Shown here: positions 45,901 to 57,900 of the stretch, in pieces
Layout: each line of letters begins with the position of its first letter
How positions within the stretch are numbered: the stretch's first letter is position 1
NCBI RefSeq assembly: GCF_000972845.2
Contig: NC_040021.1
Coordinates: 7,359,291 to 7,423,290 of the forward strand
Length of the DNA: 64,000 nt
Origin: Larimichthys crocea
Lineage: Eukaryota > Chordata > Actinopteri > Sciaenidae
Direction of reading: 5' to 3'
Notes under the pieces: model-generated
Database searches by the model: none
The model's input: the letters and a program-made list of their open reading frames with translations, nothing else
Told to the model about the DNA's origin: nothing
Made by a program: the position numbers and the translations under genes

Positions 45901-48900
45901 TTCAGCAAAAAAAAAACTGAACATAAATAATAAAAGCTGAGTACATAGGAGGTTTTTCCAACACAAGTGAGACCTGAAGAGTTGAAGGTAAACGTGTATC
46001 CTGATCTCTGATTCTGTTCCTCGGTATTGACGTTGAACGTTTGGCTTTAGGTTAACCTCCACATAAAAATATGTTCGAGTTCCAGGGTGAAAATAAATTT
46101 CTCACCAGAGTCCGAAAGCAATCAATTTATTTTTGGATTCCTGTAGCTGCACAGGTCCATTGTAAAGACAGCCTGTCAGACGTTAAACCCACAACACTTA
46201 AAGCTGGACCCTGGGGATCAAACTGTCAGCTGGCCTTGAGCTGTGGGTGTATGTTTGTGTGTGCTATGCATCACTTCCAATCTCTCTTGTAATATATTAA
46301 CTGTCAAGTGCAAATTACACAAATTTTGCAATTCCCTAAAAAGAAAAACGAATTAGGGTTTTGTTACAAGTTACAAACATATGGGAAAAAGTCTTTAAGG
46401 ACGGATAATAGGCAAATTGTTGGACTCAACTCACCTAATGTTTTTAGAGATATTTCCTGTCTTTATCCTGAATCAAAACTATATGATACAGTACAGTTCG
46501 TCTGTTGGTCTGTCTCCACGGAAAGATTCACAGTATTGTGAAATGATACAAGTGTGTTTTTCTGCTCAAACATAAGCTACAATTTACAAGAGTTTCAAAG
46601 CGACTATTCAGAAACCTCTAGATGACGTCACGGATACACATATGCATTCTATATTCTGTCAGTGGTTCAAATTAATTAACTCTTTTTTCTATTTTTTTTT
46701 TTTTTCTGTTTCAAGTGAGTTAAGAGACTTCAATGTCGATTAAACAGAACATCAATCCAGATACAAACTGTTTTACACAGATGAAAGATCTTCCTCGCTT
46801 TCTCTTAATCTCACATATGACTACAATCTGGGGGTCATTTGCCTGTTTTTGTGCTGTTAAGTCTTTCAACAAAGCTAAAGATGATGATCCTTTTAGTGAT
46901 ATAACTTCCTGTGTGGCAGGTTGTATGTTAACACCCAACATGTGTGCACTTTTCCCACAGAAAAAACTTCAGTGGTCTTTAGTAACTCTGGTCCTCATTC
47001 TGGTAAGCGATCAGAAAGGTATGCACTGTATGCTTTGAAGTGTAAAAAGATCTGAGTCATGCATCAAACGATAAGTCAGCCACATAAGGTTTGTGACTGA
47101 AAAGTGCATGACACGGAGATTTGATATTTTTTGACAGCCAGCAGCATGTGGCCTCAGTCTGTCTTTCTTGCTCTGAAACCTCAAACATCCATGTCTTGTA
47201 AATGATGTGAGGAAAGAACCGATCTTCGACGGCTCTGTAATGGGCAGAAACAGCATTCAGATGGTCGAGCGATCAAGTATATTTGATGTGAACACCACTC
47301 CATCGCTCATCACATGGAGAACCAACCACAGTCATGTAGCAAAGGAAGAATAACATTTGGGGCAAAAAAACTAAATAAATGAGCTTTGGGGCCAATAATG
47401 ACTTTCTACCTGAACCCAGTTTGGTGGTTTCTGTACAAGGCTTCAGCTTTCCGCCTCAGGACATATGCATATAATGGTTTTTAAATCCTTTTGATGTACA
47501 CTAAGCCATGTGGTACTTCATCGTGTGTCGGAAACCATAAGATTACGCTGAAAAGAAAAGCAGATCTGCTGAGCCTTTAAACTTCCCACAGCACTTTGCA
47601 CAGGACATCAGGTGGGGCGGAGATGTAAGGGTCCCATAAAGTCACCAGCTCGTAAATTTTTGTTCTTGTCTTGCCAACTATTGGTTTTGGATCACATGCA
47701 CTAATATATGTGCTCCATAACATGCCGTGGTGCCAAGGAGGATTTTCTTCACAGTGACCGTGCAGTTGAACTGCATTTTACTAAATATAACACAATTTTA
47801 TATTATATAATATAATGTTTGATTTGATGCAAATATTTTTTATAAAATTAAAGTTTTACAATCCATTCATCCATCCATTTCCTTCTGTTTATTTGGGGTC
47901 AGGTTGTGGTGGCAGCAGGTTTAGCAGGGCGTTCCAGATCCAGTCCATCTCCCCAGCAACACATTCAAGTTCCTCCTGGGGGATCCCGAGGACAGATGGG
48001 TTATGTAGTCCCTCCAGTCTCCTCCTAAAAATGGTGCCCAAGGGACATCCTAATCAGATGCCCAAACCACCTCAACTAGCTCTTTTCAACACAAACAATC
48101 AGCAGCTTTACTCTGAGCTCCCTCCAGATGTCAGAGCTCCTCACCTTATCTCTGAGGATGCGCCCGGCCATGGATCTGCAACCTAATTCTTTCGGTCACT
48201 ACCCAAAGCTCATGACCATAGGTGAAGGTTTAAACGTAGATGGACTGGAAAATCAAGAGCTTTGGCTTCCGGCCCAGCTTTCTCGTCCACAGTACTGTAC
48301 TCTGCACCAACCCACCGAGCAACTTGCTCTCAACTCAGAAGGAGTAATCCACCGGTTTTGCGATAAAAACATGTCTTTAATCGCATGTTTCTTTGCAGTA
48401 TCCAATCAGTGTTCTGGTTAAACAAATGCACCTTCTTCACAGAGATCATTAAACCATAATTTAGGTTTAAAATCTACATAAATGTGAATAAATCTTGGAA
48501 ATAAGTGTGATCATTAAATGCTCATCCAGCCTTTTGGGAGTGGAGGCAGAGCAAAAGCCTCGAACTTCGACTACTCCTAATCATTCTAAAAGTGTTTATT
48601 ACATTCCTATGTCTATGAGAATTGATGGATTACAGTTTATGAAACAGAATAATAATCCAAAGAATACATTTCTGTTGCTCTAAAAGGGTTTAGTGGGAGA
48701 AGATGATGGAAAAAAATATAAAAACACTGTCACTGGAACTGTTACGACACTAATTAGAGGGCATATTATTGTAACATAAGTTGTTTAAGTCTATAAAACA
48801 CTAAATTTCAGTGTTGAATCTTTTAGCAGACCCTGTTCACTTTACTGCTGTAACCATAGCAGATTAACTAACATCTGTACAAGTCTGTCTGCATGCATGT

Positions 48901-51900
48901 GTGGTCATCTTACAAAATCGAGGCTTTAAGCTGCTGCTGGCAGCAGAACATGATCGAGGTCGCTCAACCAAAAGAGATAATTGGGCTTTCTTGCAGGACG
49001 TTATTATTAAAATTGACAGTTAATAGAAAAATCTTTCCAGCTTTGGAATTTTGTTGTTATTAAGCTTGTTCAGAGAACTTTACAGTGTATTTGAATCTGA
49101 CAGAGTGAGAGTGAAAATGTACTATGAGAATGAAACTGGTGTAATACCATTAAACTGTTACACTTTAAAATCCAGATCACTGTTCAGTTGTTACTTGATA
49201 ACCCGTTATTGACTTTTAGTTATATAACTTCACTCCTGTTTTATTTGCCCCCTCACCTATTTGAACCAAGCAGCAACCTCTGTGGCTGTGAAGTTTAACC
49301 AATGCAGAAGTGCCAAAAACTGCAGTTAAGCCCCCATGTTAAAATGTCCAACTTCACAGCAGAAATAAACATGTATATGGCTGGGTACAAAAAACAATTT
49401 TGATCTCTATAGCTAAGTAACCCGTGGTTTGAATATGGGCATCCTATAAAGCAGAGGAGGACTAGGTCCAGTCTTTAAAAGCTCTGAAACAACCTCACCT
49501 GACAAGGACTTTTATGCTGTTTATGAAAGCAATAAAAACTACCATTTCAATGTTACACTTTTAAGTCATATATCAGCTCTTACCTGTTTTCTCTCCTCGG
49601 TCCCCTCGATCCCCCTTCTCCCCCTTGAACCCTCTTTCTCCTCTGTCACCTGAGGACAAAACAGAAAAAAACCAGACTGAAAACAGATGTCATAGGGGCA
49701 GAAATGTAAAATATAACTCGTACCAGAAGTTAGTCTAGGCTGAAGAACGTTTATAATCAATTTTTCACACAGATTTTGTTCTTGTTCTTTGCTCTACAAC
49801 ATCATGGCACGCAGGTATCACTGCAGGATTCCCTCAAAATAGCAACTTGGATATGATTTTTTCCCACTCCAAAATATGATTCAGTTCCAAACACCCATGA
49901 ATAACCTCCAAAGCAGATGTCTGTTTCAGCAGCATTTGTTGCTAATTTTCAGGCATGAAACCACAAGTCTGCTTTTGCCATAAAGCTATAAGAGGATCAA
50001 GTCCACTATAACATCATGGCACAGAAGTATCACTTATATTTAGATGACACTAATAACATCCAATCATATCCCGTTAACCAAATATAAGAGGCCTTTTCAT
50101 TGGCTGAACTTACTGTACGCATACTACAGTGAGGACCACAATATAGCACACATGGGGGAAGAAATGTGAGTGTGCAGATAAAATAATACACAGGAGTAGC
50201 TCAGCCATCGACAGGTTTAAATTTTAAAACTGCTCCTCCAACTCACACCCATTTCCTCTCCTTTGTACTCTTTGTATATATATAGTCAGCCCTGTAATCT
50301 TCCCTAGTGATATAGGCATAAAATGTAAAATTAGAGGATACCCACCCTGTGTCTGGTGCTTAATTTACCTCTAAAAGTTGTGGTTAAATCTTTTTTTTCT
50401 GCTGTGGAGGTGAATGAGGTTGAACAAGGGGAAGCAGAAAGAGAAGACAGAAAATAAAGGTACTAGTGTCAAGGTAATTTCTTGGACTTTCTTTACAGTG
50501 TAGATGTTTGCATATTGGAAAAGTTAATACAATGCCACACCGCTCAATCAGTATAAGTACAAGTCCTCTCATTTGTGGTTTCTGGAAATGGCGATACATT
50601 TACACACAGCACCTCCCTCCACTCAGCAGCTTGGATACGGCTGTTGCTCGTTTGTTTTCATTTCAAAATATAATTTTATTCTGAACACCCGAGAATAAAC
50701 TCCAAAGCAGGCGAGTTTCAGTGGGATTTGTTGCTAATTTTCAGCCATGAGGTTTGAAACCGCAAGTCTGTTTTTGCCATGAAGCTATAAGAGGATCAAC
50801 TTGAAGTCGGCATTTATCCCACCTTTAATTTGACTCTTTCTTCACATCCAAGATCACAGGGGCCGCTGCCAACCGAGGTGGCACTCGGTCCCATCGTCCA
50901 TGTGTGTGTTACTGTATGTATATGTGTGTGTCCATGACTAAATAGTGTAGCTAACACACCACACCCTGCCTGTGACGCCTTCAGCTGTCAGTGTCACCTC
51001 CATCTTGACCACATCCTTAACAACTACATAACACTGCTAGAAAAACCCAAACATACTGGTGAGCTACTGCTGAGCCACAAGAGACAACAGATGCTTTAGA
51101 TTTGAAACCGCATGATTAATTTCGTATGTTGTTGGCCCTGAATGGCAGCATGGATCTAAAAATATAAGTACTTAAAGCTTAAATAATTAACAGTTTTAGC
51201 CACAATAGCAACATGGCTTTATGGATAGCAAAAATTCATTGCTGCATCCAGGTGCAATCCAAAAGTGACCACCCTTGCATTGAGTCTGGGATTGACAGCT
51301 GTCACTAGTTAGCTAGCGTTAACTAATGTGAGCCAACTAACCTCATGATTAGGTGTTAAACCTATAAAGGATGTATCCATCTTTTGAATTTTGCTAACTA
51401 AATCTAGTTTCAAGTCCACTAAACAACAGGAAATGACAGTAGACAATACTTTTTTAGCAAACACAGCAAATCTGTGATGCTTTACAACCAAAGAAAGAGC
51501 CAACACCCAATCCACTGCTGTTCAGTCTACCTACTATTCAGAGACCCTGAAGCTTCCCAGTGCTGTTTCAACAAGCTTTCAGTGTCCCTCCTCCCTCTAC
51601 AGCCGAGCAACTGCCTTCCGCTGAGGCCCCTGTTCACACCAGTAAGTCTACAAACTCTTCACCCTTCACTGGTTTGTTAAACCCACAACCAGACCTCAGA
51701 TGGGTGGAAGCACAGATGGACATTGTTATAAACTGCCAGAGTGTAGATGACCAAACATCCGTGAAGATCCTTGTGTCTCCATTTTTTATTTATTTCTGCG
51801 GTGTTTCGAACTGCTAGTTATATAATTAACTTGTCGATCAAACAGTGTTGTCAGTACTAGAGCTTTTTGTGAGTGACGCTCGCTAATTTTAGATGTTTTC

Positions 51901-54900
51901 TTCAGTTTACTCCAAAGAAATCAGAGGCCAGTTACAGTACACCAAATTACAACATGCAGGCTATCATTTGCAACATTTCTTCACGATCATTTGTTCATTT
52001 ACACAATGTGACGCTTCCGCCATTGAGGACCTCTATGTGTAGAGCGATGAAACAGGACCTTATACAAACAATACAGCCATTCAACACATGATTTTTCCCC
52101 CCTAGTTGTTTAGAGAAATTGTTGAAATAAGGTTGTCAAACAATTCAATTCAATGGAGTTGCTGTAATTTGTGTATTTGCTAATGAAGGGGAAAAAAAGA
52201 GAGAGAAATGAATCTCCAAGAATTTTTCACACTGAGTTCAACTGAGTTGTGAATTCGCTCTGTGTGACCTTTGTGGGAATGTGGAGAAATGGTACAAATC
52301 ACATCTTTCTTTTTTTTTTTAAAAAAAGGTGAAATTGTTATTGTGTTAGCAAATGAGCTATCAAGCATGCTACCTGATGAGTCAAACCCCTTCAATAAAA
52401 CTCTTTATCAATTGATGGGTTAGAGGTTAAAGTCTTCCAATACCTTTGGTCTAACTCCTATTAACGGTGTCCCATTGTTTCAGCATTTGTCATCAATAAT
52501 TGAATTGACCTCAAAGGCCAAGTGCTGTCTTCAACATTTACATAAAGCTTAATGCATAGCTGTGCACGACTGTCAACGTTAGGCACATCTATATAAAAAT
52601 GTGCTAAAACTAGAGTGAAGTCTGGTCCTGACTGTTGAGACATAACAACTAAATGCATGCACAGACACACACACAGAAGACAACAGATCAGCCTGGTCCA
52701 AAGTTTTGAGAGCTACTGGCCAACATAGGGACTGTGAGACTCCAACACTGGACATTTCAGCCAACTCTGATCGGCAACAGCTGTTGGCTAAACACATACA
52801 TACATAAACACACAATGCTGACACAAAAAAAGACAGTGCCTTATCATATTTGTCATGGCAGTGGTTTCCCCAACAGTACTCTGTGTGTCTGAGTGTTTTT
52901 CGTTATCGTTGGCACTGTCCGGCGAGTGATGCCAGTGTGGAAAGAACGACACCCGAGGGGTTTATGTAGATATAGACTGATCTGGATAAATGAGTGGATG
53001 GAAGGAAAGAATGAAAAAAGAAATAAGTCACGGTCATGGTATCTTGTGTTCAACATCGATTTTATTCCAAAAGTTAGCATCAAATTCCAACAGCAGATTA
53101 TTCTCATGTCTGCTTGGAAAATTTGAACAGTCATGTCAAATAGATATATATTTATAGTGTGCAATGGAAAACTAATGGGGACAAAGAATGGCGGAGAATT
53201 TCCTAATATTCTCTTACAATGGTAGATGGTATATTCAGCTGTCTTGAACTATTAAATGCTCATTATGGATTTCGTATCACTGGTGTTGACACACTGGTGT
53301 GTCAAAAAACTCTATGAACGGGCCCTCACACGCTGCACAGGTCGGGTTTGGTGTGGTGTTGAGTTTGGTCGACACAGTTCTGAATTTAATACATTTCGGA
53401 TCAATCATGTGTAGATCAAACACGGACATGCTGTTCAACCATCTTCCAAACTTTTGATAGCTTTTTATTCTGAAGGTTTTTTTAATTCAATTGACCCAAT
53501 CCCCGAGTTAAAACACCTGTAAATTGCAAAAAATCACCATTAAATTCAAAATGGACCACTTCCTGAGTCTGGACATGATAATTTTTCAGTAAAACGTGCT
53601 GCGGAAGCTACTTGTAAGGGACTCTTTGGGGGTCCACAGCCAGTTGTAAGAGTGGGGCACCTTTAGTGATTCATTTTCTAAAATAATAATAATCCCAACA
53701 ACTCCAACATGGTCCTCACACAAGTGGCCGCTGTGGGTTTGCTAAGGATCACTGCAGACCTTTAAAATGTGAGGACAATAATCAACTCTCCTTTTGATCT
53801 CTGTCCTCCAGTGAAAATCTACATGGGGGTATAGAAGAGCTAATGCAATGAATAGTAGATGGATTCATACGCTGCAAAGAGTGGGGAAGCAGACTGATGG
53901 ATCCAAATCCAAATCATGGATGTATTGACAGAACTGAATACCGTGTTCTAAGACTTCCTTTGGCCCCCTTTTCATTGGAGTTACCTGGCTGCATCTCCCT
54001 GCACACATGAATGATAATACAGGTAATAGAGGTCCTGTCATTTTTAAGTGTTTATGATGCTTAAGACCATTTTGCAATGATGCATTGTCTCATTAAAGAC
54101 AGCTGAGAGATGATTTGATAAGCACACACAGCTGTTTCTTTCAAACAAATAAAGGCAGATATGGATAATTAAACAATTCTAACATCCATGGCTAAACATA
54201 CAAAAATACAGTGCCACCTGTTAGTGATGAAAGATGTTTAAAATATTCTGTTGTGCTTCCTTGTAGGGAATTTTCTACTCTGGCAACAAAGTCAACATTG
54301 AGTCAACTGAGTTTCTCAGTTTGAAATGTCTGAAATGATTTGAGCTGTGAACACGTTGACGAGATTCAGCTGTGAGTTGTACAAGACCGCTGGGATTTTT
54401 CTTCTTGTGAATGACGAACTGTTGGGTGAGTGACTAAATGACTCACTTATTGTATTATATTGTTAATACTACCGTTACCTCAAAGTACACACCTCTGTTT
54501 ACGATAAGCAGTCTGTGCTGTTTGTTCTTGTTGTGCTTCCATATGGTTGACATTAAGCAAATGTGATCATTTAAAAACACAGACATACCTCTAGGACCAG
54601 GAGGTCCAGTGTCTCCTTTTTCTCCCTGATCACCGTTGCCCCCAGAAGGCCCTTTGATCCCCCGAGGGCCCTGGATGCCTTTCTCCCCTGTAAGCCCTGA
54701 AGAAACAGACACATACAAACTTTAATAAACATGCTGCAATATCAGTCTTCAGTGCCTTGTTGTTGTTGTTCTAGTTCCCAGTGTTTTCCCTCATCTGTCT
54801 GTCCTTTGTCTGTCTCATGAGTTTATTTCTGGATGTGGCCTCACCGACTCTTCCCCTACCACCTGTCTCTACCACGCAGACTCATCCAGATCATTTAGTA

Positions 54901-57900
54901 ATCATCACAGCAGCACAGGCTGTTTTGTTACCTTCATTTCTGCAAATTTTTGCTCTCCGTGTGCTCCAGGATATTCCACACTTCCATTATGTTCACTTCC
55001 ATCTTGTCTTTGTTTCTGTTCTGGACCTTGTCATGCCACCACCAGCCTAATAAACTTTTCAAATCAACTGTAAAACTAAAATCAGTGGTCTGAGACTTTT
55101 GGCTCTGCTAAAACGTAAAAGTCTTAACACTCGTGGCTGTTATCTGCTTTAAGGGCAAATAATGTTTATTTGATTAAACAAATAAGACTTTTAAGAGGTT
55201 GAAGATAAAACACTCTTCTCTTCAGTGGGAAACCTCCAATAAAATCCAATCCATGAATTAGGGGAGCTGCTGTGGTGTCAATCAGAATCATTACAATTAG
55301 AAATTGATCTGAACATTCACTAATAACTGATTCAAGTCGACTTTTACTTGCAAAATCATTACACGTGTATCAACAATTCTAAAAAAATAACGGTGAGGGC
55401 TTTATGACATTTCCAATAAGACTTGTTGCTTCCTGTCCTCCCTCCTCACCCTGACATCATTCATACAAAGATGTTGGAAGTGACGTTAAAGTTCATATTT
55501 CACTTCTTCCACCATCAATCTCTGAGCATTTGCTGGCACTGGAGGAACAGCATCATACTTTGTTTTGTTCCACTGAACAATCCCTCACATATCCTGAAAG
55601 CTCCAGCACACAATGAGAATGTTTGTTTACAGTAAACAAACATAATGAAATAATTGATTTCATTGTTAAGCGCAATATTTGTCAAATGTGGCCTAATATG
55701 CTCCGATTGCACCGTTGTGACTCTTCTGCAAACAGAATGACATATTAAGCCAGAGACACAATATAAACCGATGACGGATGATGTCCTGTTTTCTGTTTCT
55801 CTGCTGTGAAGGGTCAAGAACTCACTGCTCAAAAAACTGATTAATCATATGTTGGAAAAAATTCACAGGGAGCTCTTTGTGTTCTGCAGGACAGTCCAAC
55901 AAGATCGCTCAGCGAGTCCAGGAGAAGTTCTTTAGAGCCCTTAATGTGATGATAAATTCCTCTGGCTACAAGTGCACAGCTACAAAAAGATTAACGTGTC
56001 TTTTTATTTTTTCAAAAACAGGAAGAGAAATCTGAGAATAACATGTTATGTTCAAATTTTCAACTTCAAAATATATCTTGGGTGGGTGACGTGACGGATA
56101 CGCCATCCATTTTTTACACTGTCAGTGGTGAGCACGTCATTATCTCTACTTGGAGGAGGAAGTTGTTGATCTAAGTCTGAAAATAATTTGGGTTGCTAGA
56201 AGTAGCTATTATTATTAGAAAATGATTTACAGCCTCAGAGTTGAGCTTAAGATGTTTTTCATTACAATAGTAAGAGAACTATTGACAGAACTTCTTTTTC
56301 AATAAATGTTGGTATATTAGAAAATGGATATGACACAAATTGTGCATTAAAAAGTGCATTATTCATAATGGATAGGCCTACAAAAGTCCTCACAGGTCCA
56401 CATGGTTCCTTATAACAGAGACCCTCCTGGTCAATGTCAATATTATATGTAGTCTCACTGAGTCTGGTCGGGTCCTACTGTGTTGCAACTGGTCTGTTAA
56501 GGGATCTGACAGGACTCACCATCAGTTCTGAACTTAGTGCATTTCATTTATCACAGAAGGAAAACATATGAACTGTGAGGTCAGGAAACTTTACATGTAC
56601 TTCTGTTCTTTGTGGATTGTTTGACAGCTAGTGCTACAGAGCAATGATTTTCTGGTGATGTGATACTTCCCTGCCGGTTTCAGATTATCCACTTATTTAC
56701 TGACCATAAATGGAAAGAAACAATGAAGAATACTTACAAAGAATTATGTAAACAATGTAGGATTCATATATATATATTTTAATCGGACATAAAATGGCTT
56801 AAATGCGCTTGTTCAACATCAAGGATACACACAATCTACTTTGTTGAGAACCGATGACTGTAAAACTGAACTTTTGTTTGTTTAAATGAAAACTCAACAG
56901 GACGCCTTTAATTGGTGGAGCATCATGCCAGTGTTGATGTTTTCTCTCTGTTTTGGTCTGTTCAGGTTGGCACCATTTCTGATTGAGTCAGATTTTCATG
57001 GCTGGCTCTGATTGTCCTCGGGTTTCCTTGCATGTCAGCGTGTCCTGGCAGAGGGAGCCCTCCTCTGTTGTTCTGAGGTTTAAAGGTTTGTTTTGGAGGG
57101 AGTTCTTCGAAGGTCTAACAATGTCATATGGCGTACAGATTGTAAAGGCCTTTGTGGGGACTTTGTGATTTGTGATATTAGACTGTATAAATAAAATTGC
57201 CTTTGAATTGGGTCGTAAGTTGAATTTTAATTTTCCAAAGGTCTGTTTCAGATCAGGTCCAAATACTGGACTTGTTTAGACCTCTATTAGGAAGCTCTTT
57301 ACTCAAATTGCCTATAAATATGCATGAATATAAGCACATTTTTTTTAATCACAAAATGTTTTTCTTCTTCTTTTCTAATAAATAAAATCATATTCAGCCA
57401 CACAAGGTTTGTGTCTCATTGTTCACATGCTGTTTTTGGAGGTTTTTGTGGGCTTACATCAACTAGTTTCTTGTCAAATTTAAAGATACAACCAAACAAA
57501 CATTGGGCAATGTACTGCTTGTAGCCCATAATTACTAAACCCTGAAGACACTGACGATCACCACTGTTACATTTGATTAAAAGCCCCCTTTTCCCTAAGA
57601 GATGACAGATCTCACTGAAAACCACAGCTTCATGAATGTTAGGGGGAGTTCTGTTTTGGTTATGGGGGATTTCCATTTAGTTTGCTATATTTTCATGCTA
57701 AGCTAGCCTTTTTTTTCTCCATCCCTACAGTTAGAAATTATTTTTATTCAGTTTTTCCTGGAACTGCAGCAGTGGTGGGGGGTTTCCTTTCAGCAGGAAG
57801 ATAATGCTTCTTGGAAATGTCATGTGAGAGCTGCAGTTCATCGGCTTGGGAATGTGGGATGGATGATGACAGGGGAGGCTGGAAAGGGTCCCAAAACATT

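Noticed and set aside
47815..48421. 123- and 97-codon plus-strand frames
   Set aside because: They are antisense to the LINE remnant, whose recognisable (broken) coding frame is on the minus strand.
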